Below are positions 42,245 through 51,788 of a stretch of DNA of 64,000 bases, piece by piece (within the stretch, counting starts at the first letter, position 1; each line of letters starts with the position of its first letter). The translations under genes were made by a program, and so were the position numbers. The notes under the pieces are model-generated. The model saw nothing but the letters and a program-made list of their open reading frames with translations. It ran no database searches and was not told the DNA's origin. This DNA is from Selaginella moellendorffii (Eukaryota; Streptophyta; Lycopodiopsida; Selaginellales; Selaginellaceae), in assembly GCF_000143415.4 (NCBI RefSeq), contig NW_003314338.1:546121-610120 (forward strand). The letters are read 5' to 3'.

Positions 42245-42761
42245 TACTAAATCACCTTTGAAAGAAATGCAAGCCTCTATGTCGTAAAAAAAAGGTACTA
42301 GAGAAATTCCTTAATAATATGAATGTTATTTAGTTTCATGAAAATACACTAAGGGTCAAATGAGTTAAATGACTTCTCCAGACTAGCAATGCCTCTTGCT
42401 ACACCTTCACAATTAGATTCGTTAGAAAAAGATAACATTGAATAATATCTAAATGTTCTCACCATTAAGTTATATGTCTGGCTAATAGGAATGACGTTCA
42501 TCTTGGAAAGCTCACCACATGCTCAATGAACAAACAAATAGTGTGTGCGTGCATGCCATCGCTCTTCTTTAGCTTCAGATTCGGCTTGTTCACCTTGACA
42601 ATGAGATTTATTATACAACCAGATGGACTCAGTCTGGACACAAAGTCACCGCGCTAGTCACCATGCCCCAGATATGTCTAGCCCCTGGACAAAAAACATA
42701 TAATTTCACGTCATTTTCAAATACTTGAAAATTTGTACCTAGTCCCATTTTACTGAATAAA
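42245..42761. other. Right subterminal region of the DNA transposon
   Basis: Non-coding and AT-rich. 'AAGTGGGA' of the terminal repeat is followed inward (minus strand) by a second, similar 'atgggact' word. No gene seen. Confidence 0.5.
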
Positions 42762-42785
42762 TCCCACTTTAACGAAATAGAGCTT
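42762..42785 (-). repeat. Right terminal inverted repeat of the DNA transposon
   Basis: 24 bp, exact reverse complement of 30,386-30,409 (begins TCCCACTTTAACG, ends ATAGAGCTT). Confidence 0.9.
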
Positions 42786-42789
42786 AGCT
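42786..42789. repeat. Probable target-site duplication (right) of the DNA transposon
   Basis: AGCT, paired with AGTT at 30,382-30,385. Confidence 0.65.
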
Positions 42790-43822
42790 TGCCTAGTGTT
42801 CAACTCCTTCTGTGTGAAAAGATACATAAGTGGTTTGTGATCTGTCAATACCATGAACACTGCACCATAAAGATAATGCCGCCATGTCCACAAAGCATGA
42901 ACAATAGAGAATAACTCTTGCTTATATGTGGAATAGTATTGCTCCGTGGAATTCAAAATTTAACTCTCATATGCAATAGGTTGTCCCTCTTGCATGAGAA
43001 CTCCTCCTAGTGCATAACCACTAGCATTGTATGTCACCTCATAAGGTTTTGATGGATCAGCAATGCGAAGCATTGGAGTCTCACTCAACAATCATTTTAG
43101 CGCCACAAAATTCTCCTCTTGTGGCTTTTTCCACTCATATGACACATTCTTGCGTAACAACCACATCAAAGGAATAGCCACCTCTGCAAACTTATATTGG
43201 AAACGTCAGTAGTAACTAGCTATACCAAAAAAACTGCGCAACTCGGCCACTGTAGTCGGTATAGGTTAGTTTTCCACCACAGCCACCTTCCTTATATCTA
43301 TCTTGACACCTTTAGATGTTACAATATGGCCTAGATATTCCACCTCTGACTTTGCAAATTCACATTTGTTCTTCTTTGCATAAAGTTTGTTGTCTCGGAG
43401 TAACAAAACAACCTTGTGCAAATGCACTTTATGCTCCTCCATATTTTTGCTAAAACAAGAATATCGTCCAAGAAAATCTCCACAAACTCATGAAAATAAT
43501 GCCCAAATACCTTCGTCATCAACCGAGTAAATGTGGCTAGTGCATTCGTCAAATCAAATAGCATAATTGTAAACTCAAAATGTTTGAAGCTTGTGTTGAA
43601 TGCCGTCTTGGAGATAGATGTTTCATCCATTGCAATTTGATGATATCCACTCCTCAGATCAATCTTGGTAAACACTCGTGCTTCACCAAGCTTATCTAGG
43701 ATATCATCTACACATGGCATTGGCATTTTATCCTTCACTGTCTTCTTGTTCAAAATGCGGTAGTCAATACACATCTGCATTGAACCGTCCTTCTTCACAA
43801 GCAAGACCGGAGCACCAAACAA
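42790..43822 (-). pseudogene. Gypsy reverse transcriptase and RNase H
   Basis: RT (43,822-43,331): 'FGAPVLLVKKDGSMQMCIDY', 'VFTKIDLRSGYHQIAMDE', and the catalytic-region 'EIFLDDILVLAKIW'. RNase H (about 43,330-42,790) includes 'YYSTYKQELFSIVHALWTWR', 'VLTDHKPLMYLFTQ' and 'ELNTRQA', after which the DNA transposon interrupts the frame. Frameshifts lie between the blocks, so pol is not intact. Confidence 0.88.
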
Positions 43823-43915
43823 AGATTTACTTGGCTGAATAAATCCAAACTCAAGTAATTCTTTGACTTGTCATTGAACTTCTTGCTCCTCTGTATAACT
43901 TAACTGAAATGGACG

Positions 43916-44866
43916 TCAGTAAATTGTCTGCGTCCTTAGCTCTAATGTAATCCCATGCTCCACACCTCGTAACGAAGGCAACCCATGAGGAAGTTCAGAT
44001 GGAAAAACATCAGAAAACTCATCAAGTACATCCTGTATTACTGCTTCTCCCCCACACGTGCCTTGGTCCCCCAAGTCACAAACAAACAACAAGTAACTTG
44101 AAAGTGTTTTTCCATTATGACAAGCTCGTTTCAAAGATGTAGCAGAGAGCATAATAACTAGTGGTTGAATGCCATTACCAAACCACACATCTTTAACACC
44201 ACCATACTCCAGCGAGATACACTTAATACTCCACTTTATCTCTGGATCCATCTTTGCCAACCATGGCATCCCAAGAATGAGACCCACACAATAGATATCC
44301 GCGAGATAAAAAGTCTCCACAAGTGTGGTTTTGCCAATCAACACTTCCAACCCCTTGACACAAGCATCAAAATTCTGAGCAAAGGTAGTTGCACCTTCCA
44401 TTATGTATGGAAGAACTCCTCGTGTATCCAGGCCATGCTCCACAACAAACTTTGCCGAAACAATGTTGTCATCGCTCCCATTATCCAGTAAAATCTGCAC
44501 TGGATCGCCATGGAACACGCCCTCTAGCATTAAAGCTGATTCACACATATTCAAAAGTCTATTCCTCTGACCGAAATGGTCGTTCTCGTCATCCTCACGC
44601 TGCAAAGTTTGCAACTTTTTAGTATCTGACTTACCTGGAGCACTACCACGTCTAGCCTCGAATGCCTCAACATGCATGGTATCCATCATGTCATGCATCT
44701 TGTCTTGCATCTCTTGCTGATTTCGATTAAGGGCTCGCAGCTTATGAACCACATCTTGGATCCAAATCTCCGTAGCTTCTTCGACACCATTGTTGGCACC
44801 ACCATTGACAATAGGATTCTAACATTCAGCTTGGTCGGCCATCGCAACCAACTCCTCTGATACCAA
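43916..44866 (-). pseudogene. Gypsy gag remnant and aspartic protease
   Basis: After the primer-binding site the frame begins 'MADQAEC' (start of gag, about 44,843), continues through a coiled-coil-like 'HKLRALNRNQQEMQDKMHDM', and passes quickly to a retropepsin domain with 'ILLDNGSDDNIVSAKFV' (active-site motif D-N-G in place of D-S/T-G) and 'LILGMPWLAKMDP'. The capsid and zinc-knuckle parts expected between them are missing, which explains the short element. The frame ends with the 'DVFPSELPHGLPSLRGVEHG' segment that precedes RT. Confidence 0.82.
44850..44863 (-). other. Primer-binding site, initiator tRNA-Met type
   Basis: On the minus strand 'TGGTATCAGAG' begins three bases inside the 5' LTR boundary, the standard PBS of plant gypsy and copia elements. 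Confidence 0.85.
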
Positions 44867-45083
44867 TGTTATGATTCAGCGCAAAAAAACAAAGATCTAG
44901 TCGCCCTAGACTATGCTACGCCACCTCTTGAGGTTCCTCACCACCCAACCACCCCAAAGCTACCTCAAAAGCTCCACCGCGCCGCCACTCCACTGTGAGC
45001 CCTAAGGTAGGGTTTTTGTCCCTTATACCCTTGAGCCTGCCTTTGACCGACATTGACCATATGGTCAAAGCTAGCACCTAACA
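44867..45083 (-). repeat. Right LTR (5' LTR in element orientation)
   Basis: About 217 bp, TG...CA ends, aligned with 28,637-28,858; followed by the GGTTA duplication at 45,084-45,088. Confidence 0.9.
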
Positions 45084-45088
45084 GGTTA

Positions 45089-46838
45089 TGCCGCAAGGAG
45101 GTCAATAGGATGTAGTGGTTGGACCTCTGAGCCTAAACCCAGTGGCAATGTTGGCGAACATAGCTATGAACAAAGAGGGGCTTAATGAGGACTAAAAAAG
45201 GGATATTGGGAAAGGTTGTTCCCTATGGTTTTGGGTATCCTAAGGATGTTAAGGTGTGGTTTTGGGATGACTGCTTATGGACAGATGCCTTAATCTTTGA
45301 AAAACAGAAATATGGCATACATAGTCTAGGATTACTAATGAGACAAAGGTAAATGGACATAACTTTGGCATAATGGGCTAATATATCAGTAGTACTTTTA
45401 GGGTGTTTATTATAAGCTTAAACATATAGAAGTATTTAAACCAAATGCAAAGACTGGGTGGCATAGATGCCATTCACTAGGCTAGCAAGTCCTTATGTCA
45501 GGAATAAAATTTATGAAGGTTATAAATGAGATTCTCATAAATGGTTAGAAGTGTGGTTAAGTGATTAAAGTAAAATAGAAAAATTAATTGTTTACAATTA
45601 TTCAATATATATGTAATTGTGTTTAATGCCAAGCCTTGATTCATTTTTGAATATTATCATATGTCAATGTCTAACTATATTGTTATAAGCATAAATGAAG
45701 AAGTTCCCAATATGAGACCAAGCTCATTCAAACACTATTAGTCTTTTTTGTTAGAAATATGCTTTAGATTGAGAGGATTTGCAATAGTACATTTTAAAGT
45801 GAGATTTTTATCACTAAGATTTCACTTTTTTTCATGAATAAAAGTTGACTCTTTTTCTAAATGAATAATAAAAGTGATCTCCAAAGAAGTCTAGAAGCTT
45901 GTCATTCATAACTAGTTAATTGAGAATAAAAAATGTAAATACAGATTTAGTGTCTGATATTTTTACATTATTAGTTATTTTTGTTGAGCATTTTGAATTG
46001 GCATTGTCCATTCAAAAGAAAAGAAGATTGATTTATATCGAACACATTATCTACTTCTATAAGTTTTGTGTAAGATAATTCAGAAAACTAATTTGGGTAT
46101 AATTCCATGTATGTGCATGCATGTGTAGAGTTCAAATCATGTGAGTAAAAGTTTATATGGATAATGATGGCAAAATATACTTTGATGAATTTACCTAAAG
46201 ATAGCAAATACATAATAAGAGTAATATTTATTGATGGATCAACAATCAAGAAAACTATAAAAGGACATTGGCTTATAATGTCATAATATGATATTATTTT
46301 ATAAGAACAAAATATTACCCTTATGCAAATTTGGGATTGAAGACTTTTATCATACATCTATTAGTGTTCTGAATTTTTTTTATTACTACTCTACTTTGTA
46401 TTCCACTCTCAAAATTTTCCCACTTTTCTAGGATTTCCAAACTTGTCATTGATGCAACATTACTAAACACACATATTAGAAGATAATTTAATTATACTAA
46501 TTGATTAAAATACTCAATTTCATGTCTCCAAAGAAAGGGAGTGAGCATCATAATCTAATATTCTAAAAGTTATTTAACTTATAAATATTCTTTGGAATCA
46601 ACCAATTGTATATGCAATAATAAAATTGGCCAATTTTTGAATTTTAACTTTTTATAAAAATAATATTATCTATAATAAATAAATTAAAGAACATGATGCC
46701 TCCTTTGAGATTTGGCGCCCCAACAATTCAAAACGTTCACAAGTTTTTAAAATTCGCTATTTTAAACAACCTTTTTCCCCCAAAAAACAATTAATGTTAT
46801 ACAATTTTTAATAAAATCCCTTTTAATGCGTTCACACC
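45089..46838. other. AT-rich intergenic, continuation of the sequence into which the gypsy element inserted
   Basis: 45,089-45,350 continues the moderately GC sequence that ends at 28,631 on the other side of the gypsy element. The remainder is AT-rich with no supported gene or domain. Confidence 0.5.
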
Positions 46839-47481
46839 GTGGGTAAGTTCGCAAAGCTGCTAGAAAAAAGTAGTGTTGTTTTCCATTGGCGCAAGAGGGC
46901 GCCATCGCCGTGCTCTCTCTCTCTTTCTCTCCATCCCCCTGCATTGTGGCCGCCTGCTGCCCTGGTCCCATTCGATCCATCGCCATCGCGGATCCCCGCC
47001 TCCATTCCCCGCCCCGGCGAGCTTCCTCCTCCGCGGCGCTTCTAGGGTTTTAACAGCGGGCGGGCGCTACGCTAGGGTTCCTGGATTTCCCTCGCTCGTC
47101 TCGCTCGGCGCCACCGCGCTGCTCGATTCCACTCCAGGATTCGAGGGTTTTGGGGAATTCGCGACAGCTCGAGGTGGGTTTTTGATGGTTTTGGTTTGTT
47201 GCTATCTCTCTAGGGCTTACTTGCGTCATGGATGTGTTCGTTATTTTACACTCCAGTCACATACCTATATATCATCCATGACACTTTGTCGTTTGGTTTT
47301 CTTTGCTTTGTTCTTAGCAGAGGTCTTACTTTCTCTTTTCTTTTCTCAGGATTTAAGGAAGCTGGGAAGTTCATGGAAACTCTCTGGTGCTCGGGGCTGC
47401 TGTTTAGAAGAGCCATTCTAATCCAGTAAGTTCGCGTAGATAGATCTAGTTTTCTTAGAGGGAACAGTGAACAGTGGTGGT
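46839..47481 (+). promoter_or_regulatory. Promoter, 5' UTR and 5'-UTR intron of the DnaJ/DUF3444 gene
   Basis: GC content rises sharply at about 46,885. A CT-rich initiator-like stretch (46,913-46,935) is followed by a leader with several short upstream ATGs, 'tctagggttttaac' (a TAGGGTTT word), and an intron ending 'tttctcag'. A 182-codon frame crosses the intron and is not regarded as a gene. Confidence 0.5.
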
Positions 47482-49965
47482 ATGGAGTGTAACAAAGATG
47501 ATGCTCTCAAGGCAGCCGAACTCGCCGAGAAGAAGTATATGCAGCAGGACTTCGTCGCCGCGAGGAAGTTTTGCAACAAGGCCTTGCAGCTCTACCCGAG
47601 CCTGGAGCGTGCCAAGCAGATGCTCGCAGTGGTGGAAGTCCATGCCGCTGCTCATCACTCTCACATCGGGCTCGAGGACTGGTACGCGGTCTTGCAAGTG
47701 GATCCCTGTGCGGACGAGGCGACCATCAGGAAGCAGTACCGGAAGATGGCACTTATGCTCCATCCGGACAAGAATAGGGTGGTCGGAGCGGAGCCGGCTT
47801 TCAAGATTATCAACGAGGCCTGGATGGTTCTCTCGGACAAGAACAAGAAGATCATGTATGACGTGAAGAGGAGCACTCGAATAAAGAAGCCGGAGAATGG
47901 AAGATATGCTACTGAACAGCCTTCTTGCTCAACTCAGCCAGAGGCTCCTGCGACGACCGCTCCTGCAACTGCTCCAGATCCTCCGCCGTCGCCGCCACCG
48001 CCTCCTCCGCCTCCTAGTGCGAATACCCAGCAAACTTTTTGGACGCAGTGCCCGAACTGCAAGATTCAGTACCAGTACTACAGGAAGTTTGAGAACTACC
48101 AGCTGCTTTGTCACCGCTGCCAAACGGGGTTCATCGCCACTGATATCGGAACTCCTCCGGTGGAAACGTCGACGTGGCCTGCGAAGGCAGCGAAGAAGAA
48201 GACCACCAATGGGGCCAATGGAGTTAACGGAGAGAGCAGTGCTTTCCAGCAGATGCAGCAAAGGGCCAGGGAGCGAGAGGAAAAGAGGCGAGAGGAGGAG
48301 AGAAAGAAGGCGGAGAGGGAGAGGGAGCGAGAAGAGAAGAGGAGGCTCAAGGAGGCGTTGAAGAAGGCTAAAGAGGAGGACCGGCGAAGAGAGTTGCTCG
48401 AGAAGCAGCTGACGAAGCTGAGGGAGAAAGAGGAGAAAGAGGCGAGGAAGAAGAATATGGAGGCCCTTAGAAAGAAACTTAAGAAGAGTAGGGTGGAGGA
48501 AGAGGACGATGATGACGACGATGACGACGAAGATGAGGAAAGCGACGAGGCTAGAATCGCTGAGGAGAGTGTACCTCCTGAGATCCTGAGGTTCGGCTTG
48601 CGGAGATCTAACAGAGCCAGGAAGAATGTCACGTATAGAGACGACGACTATGATGACGAAGATGGTGACGGGCACCCGAGTAAGAGAGCCAGGATGGAAG
48701 AGGCGAAGCTCTCTCCGGACCAAGTACTGCTCCGGCAGGAGCTGGCCGTAAAAGGAAGGCAACACGTTTTGGAAGCGCTGAGAGTGATCAGGGAGGTCGC
48801 AGTTAAGAGCAGCTTAGCACCAGAAAGTGCGAAGGCAACCTCAAAAGCAGCGGAGCCTTGTGTGGTGCCACAAAGCATCCCTTCTACGGAGAGTATACCG
48901 ACGAAGAAACCTCCCGAGAATGCAAATGTTGCCGCCAAGACCTCGCCACATCTCCGGCCGTGCGAAAAATCCGAGAACAACGTCTCAGTTACCGAGAGCG
49001 TCTTGCCAGCGAAGGACTTCACGAGCAGTAAGAAGAACTTACTGCCGAAACAAGCTGAGCCTTGTGCTGCCGGAAGCAATCCAAGCTTGCAAGTAAAAGT
49101 CTCGACCGAGGAGGACAAGAAACCAGTTCAAGAGCGGCAACTCCACGAAGAACCACGGCAGATAAATCCGGAGCTACAGCAGCAGCAGCACGAGGACGCG
49201 CACCGAACTCCAGCAAAGACGATGGAGGCGCAGGAACCGGACTTTGAGCCGGCATCCCCCGAGGACGACAATGTCGAGGAGGAATCTCACTTCCTCGTCC
49301 CGGACCCCGACTTCTACAACTTCGACACGGACAGGAAGGAGAGCTACGTCCGCGAGGGACAAGTGTGGGCTCTGTACGACGACACGGACGGCATGCCGCG
49401 CTTCTACTGCGAGATCAAGCAGCTGGTCTCGCTCAACCCGTTCAAAGTCCGGTTGCGCTGGCTGGAGCGCTACGTGATCTCGGACGAGGCGGACGAGTGG
49501 GAGGCGGCCGGGTTCACGGTGACTTGCGGCCAGTTCAAGTGCAAGAGGAAGACCGAGACGGAGGCTCACTTCAACAAGTTCTCGCACCTGATGCAAGTGG
49601 ACAGGATTCATGCCAATGTCGTGAGCGTGTATCCAAAGCAGGGAGAGATCTGGGCCGTGTACAAGGATTGGAGTTTGAAGCTTCGGCCGGACAAAGTTTC
49701 GTATGATATGGTGGAGGTGGTGAGCTCGTATGTGGAGGCGGCGGGGTTGACGGCGGTGTCGCTGATCAAGGTGGAGGGATACAAGACCATCTTTGCCAGA
49801 GGGGCCGGGAGCTTGCGGAGCTTTCGCAGCAAGGACTTGCTGAGGTTCTCGCACAAGGTGCCGGCGCACTGGATGATCGGGACTGAGAAGCTCAATGCTC
49901 CGCACAGCTGCTGGGAGCTCGACACTGCCGCGACGCCATCGCATTTGATCTTCGTTAACAGATGA
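47482..49965 (+). CDS. DnaJ/DUF3444 protein (J-domain co-chaperone-like), single coding exon
   Basis: 827 residues. Order: N-terminal TPR-like helical region 'AELAEKKYMQQDFVAARKF' (typical of this plant family), J domain at about 66-130 with the HPD motif at 94-96, Pro-rich stretch, a Cys-rich pair 'CPNCKIQYQYYRKF...CHRCQTGF' (about 185-215), a long Lys/Glu coiled coil (about 255-345), an Asp-rich run (about 350-365), low-complexity middle, and a C-terminal DUF3444 domain from about 600 ('PDPDFYNFDTDRKESYVREG', 'GQVWALYDDTDGMPRFYCEI', 'GEIWAVYKDW'). Activates Hsp70 partners by the HPD motif (family knowledge); the role of DUF3444 is unknown to me. Start is the ATG at 47,482. A 5'-UTR intron (about 47,173-47,350, 'cgag|gtgggt' to 'ttctcag|G') precedes it. 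Confidence 0.9.
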   Translation: MECNKDDALKAAELAEKKYMQQDFVAARKFCNKALQLYPSLERAKQMLAVVEVHAAAHHSHIGLEDWYAVLQVDPCADEATIRKQYRKMALMLHPDKNRVVGAEPAFKIINEAWMVLSDKNKKIMYDVKRSTRIKKPENGRYATEQPSCSTQPEAPATTAPATAPDPPPSPPPPPPPPSANTQQTFWTQCPNCKIQYQYYRKFENYQLLCHRCQTGFIATDIGTPPVETSTWPAKAAKKKTTNGANGVNGESSAFQQMQQRAREREEKRREEERKKAEREREREEKRRLKEALKKAKEEDRRRELLEKQLTKLREKEEKEARKKNMEALRKKLKKSRVEEEDDDDDDDDEDEESDEARIAEESVPPEILRFGLRRSNRARKNVTYRDDDYDDEDGDGHPSKRARMEEAKLSPDQVLLRQELAVKGRQHVLEALRVIREVAVKSSLAPESAKATSKAAEPCVVPQSIPSTESIPTKKPPENANVAAKTSPHLRPCEKSENNVSVTESVLPAKDFTSSKKNLLPKQAEPCAAGSNPSLQVKVSTEEDKKPVQERQLHEEPRQINPELQQQQHEDAHRTPAKTMEAQEPDFEPASPEDDNVEEESHFLVPDPDFYNFDTDRKESYVREGQVWALYDDTDGMPRFYCEIKQLVSLNPFKVRLRWLERYVISDEADEWEAAGFTVTCGQFKCKRKTETEAHFNKFSHLMQVDRIHANVVSVYPKQGEIWAVYKDWSLKLRPDKVSYDMVEVVSSYVEAAGLTAVSLIKVEGYKTIFARGAGSLRSFRSKDLLRFSHKVPAHWMIGTEKLNAPHSCWELDTAATPSHLIFVNR

Positions 49966-50644
49966 TAGAGGAGTGGATCTCTTGGAGGAGGGGGACGAGA
50001 GGAGGTTCTTTGCAACACTGTTTTTCTTTTACGTTTCTAAGTTACAGGATTCTATTCTGCAGGGAGTTAAGACAATTTTCAAGCGCTCGAATGGTAAGCA
50101 GCAGTGGGAATTTTTTTTTCTTTCTCATGGATGGATTTTCGTGCTCTTTTTTTCTCAGATGTTATACATTAGCAGCAAGCCTTCAAGAAAACTCTTCAAG
50201 GTCTTGGAGGAGGCCGTATTTATGTCAGTGGGACGACACATTAAACAAAGAAATTTTTTGGGCTTAGAAAGCATTTCACTGATTTAAGCCGAGTATAACA
50301 TCCTTTCTATCACTCCTATCATTTTTTCTTGTAACCATGCAATAATAGAATGTAACCAAAGCTTATATGCACACTACCTTTCACCACGGCGCTATAGAAT
50401 GAACGCTAGCAAGCCACGATCACCGCCACCAAGCTTAAATACAGCGCTCCATAGACTTGGCCTTTTGCTTCTTGTCATGCTTAAATCCTTGCCTTTCCTC
50501 CTCTTGATTTCTCCTGGTTTTCCTCTGTTCCTCCTCCTCTTGCTTAATCCTGGCTTCTCTCTTTTCCAGATTTCTGCTCACTTCCTCAATCCTGGCGTCT
50601 TTCCTCCCAACTCTTCCTCCTGGCTTCTCTTCCTCTCCATCTCC
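49966..50644. other. Convergent 3' region between DnaJ genes
   Basis: The 3' UTR of the plus-strand gene (candidate poly(A) words 'aataata' at about 50,340) meets the degraded tail of the minus-strand copy. On the minus strand 50,440-50,640 still shows 'REARI'-type coiled-coil words of the paralogue in shifted frames. Confidence 0.6.
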
Positions 50645-51313
50645 TCATCGTTTCTGCCCACCACTCCTCCGCCACCTCCTTCCTCTTCCTACTCTGGAAG
50701 CCCATGGAAGGTGGTAAAGATCCACCCCGAGAAACGTCCACTGGCAGCGGAAACAGAGCAGGATAGTGTTCTCGAGCGTCCTATTGCACCACCACTGCAT
50801 CTTGCAGAATGGGCACTGCGTCACGAAAGTTGGAGTGGCGTAAGGTGGTGGCGGTGGCGGTGGCGGAGGAGGACGAGGAGGACTCACACCGCTAGAAGTA
50901 GAAGGGAGTGAGCTCCTGATGCTATCATAGATCATCTTCTTGTTCTTGTCCGAGAGAAGCATCCAGGCCTCATTGACGAGCTTGAAAGCCTCCTCCGCTC
51001 CGTTCATCCTGTTCTTGTCCGGGTGGAGAACCAGTGCCATCTTCTTGTACTGCGTCCGGATGGTGGCATCGTCGGCGCGGGGATCCACTCGCAAGATCGC
51101 GTACCAGTCGTGATCACCAATCCCGACCTGCGACAAGAGAAGAGAATGGTGACGAGCCGCGGCGGCGGCGTGGACTTCCACCACCGCTAGCATCTGCTTG
51201 CCACGCTCTAGGCCGGGGTCGAGTTGCAAGGCCTTGACACATAACCTTCTTGCCGCTGCTAAGTCATGGAACATAAACTTCTTCTCCGCAAGCTCTACTG
51301 CCTTGACAGCCAT
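50645..51313 (-). CDS. DnaJ-domain paralogue, frameshifted and truncated
   Basis: 222 residues: N-terminal helical region, J domain with HPD at 97-99, Pro-rich stretch and the first Cys-pair module ('CPFCKMQWWCNRTLENTIL', 'CFRCQWTF'). After that the frame turns into an Arg-rich end (SRVGRGRRWRRSGGQKR). In another frame downstream (50,690 to about 50,440, minus strand) words such as 'EEWWAETMRR' and 'REARIKQEEEEQ' match the coiled coil of the neighbour at 51,789-52,991, so a frameshift near 50,700 cut off the tail. The usual first residues (MECNKDD) are also missing; the ATG used is 'MAVKAVELAEKK'. Either a pseudogene or a shortened J protein. Confidence 0.7.
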   Translation of the reverse strand: MAVKAVELAEKKFMFHDLAAARRLCVKALQLDPGLERGKQMLAVVEVHAAAAARHHSLLLSQVGIGDHDWYAILRVDPRADDATIRTQYKKMALVLHPDKNRMNGAEEAFKLVNEAWMLLSDKNKKMIYDSIRSSLPSTSSGVSPPRPPPPPPPPPPYATPTFVTQCPFCKMQWWCNRTLENTILLCFRCQWTFLGVDLYHLPWASRVGRGRRWRRSGGQKR

Positions 51314-51788
51314 CCCTAGGTTAATCCCTTTTTGGTAAATTTTTTGCTTTTTCTAAAGGGTATTAAAGGGTTTTCTTTTTCACTAGAAATCTGGAAGAAT
51401 TAAAAATCCGACTTCACCCACTCTTAGTATCAGGTGAGCTCCATGGAGGAAGTCTAAGTGAATCTCCCAGCACCCAGTAGCACATTGGATTTTCAGCAGG
51501 GAAACTGTTTATGAATCGATTCCTCTGTACAACACAAACCACTGCAAACCCTACTTGTCAGATTTGTGTTTTCCCTTGCACCATCCACTTGTGCCAGTTA
51601 TTTATTAAATTTCTTTTTAGCAAGCTAGGTGTTAATTGATTATCTTGTGAGTAACGATTGTTTTTTTTTCTTTTTTCTTTTTCTTTTTTCTTTTCTTCTT
51701 GGCATAGTAGATCTCTCACGAGACATTAAAAAGGAAAATGTTTTGGCTTAACACGAGTATATAATATCGCTAACTTAATCGCATATAT
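51314..51788. other. Spacer between tandem DnaJ paralogues
   Basis: Promoter side of the minus-strand copy and 3' side of the next. Pyrimidine tract at 51,660-51,705. No gene seen. Confidence 0.5.

Larger units (their letters stand above)
30386..42785. mobile_element. 12.4-kb cargo-carrying TIR DNA transposon, nested in the gypsy element
   Basis: Perfect 24-bp terminal inverted repeats, a 4-bp target duplication candidate, and insertion in the middle of a pol frame define it. It carries two divergent genes: a DDE-like transposase (39,028-42,169, +) and a multi-domain ParB-like/phosphatase gene (30,828-36,383, -), with a 2.6-kb non-coding region between them that holds a long hairpin, GC-rich arrays and direct repeats. 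About 20 copies of a 22-bp palindrome (half-site ATGGCRTGWGG and its complement) occur throughout and, by eye, nowhere else in the window. Each gene has one in-frame TGA at a probable former CGA; otherwise they are open, so insertion looks more recent than the surrounding relics. The superfamily is not one I can name. Confidence 0.85.
28637..45083 (-). mobile_element. Gypsy (Ty3-type) LTR retrotransposon, split by a 12.4-kb DNA transposon
   Basis: Two LTRs and a 5-bp GGTTA duplication define the ends. In element orientation (minus strand) the order is: 5' LTR (44,867-45,083), primer-binding site 'TGGTATCAGAG' complementary to initiator tRNA-Met (about 44,850-44,863), short gag remnant, protease, RT, RNase H, integrase, polypurine tract (G-rich run at about 28,859-28,871), 3' LTR. 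Without the insertion it is only about 4.05 kb because most of gag is missing. Several stops interrupt pol, so it is defective. The host protein sequence '...ELNTRQA' breaks at 42,790 and resumes as 'R*MVKLMEFGEFPIEH' at 30,381, which fixes the insertion point. Confidence 0.92.

Noticed and set aside
45430-46360. Possible copia-type fragments
   Set aside because: A few words look retroelement-like, but no ordered motif set could be read on either strand.
46873-47421. 182-codon plus-strand frame
   Set aside because: It crosses the 5' leader and the probable 5'-UTR intron of the DnaJ gene, has no domain, and consists of UTR-like composition.
51034-51237. Plus-strand frame opposite the DnaJ paralogue, and similar frames opposite EAF1 (for example 54,734-55,165)
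   Set aside because: Antisense shadows of GC-rich or CAG-repeat coding exons.
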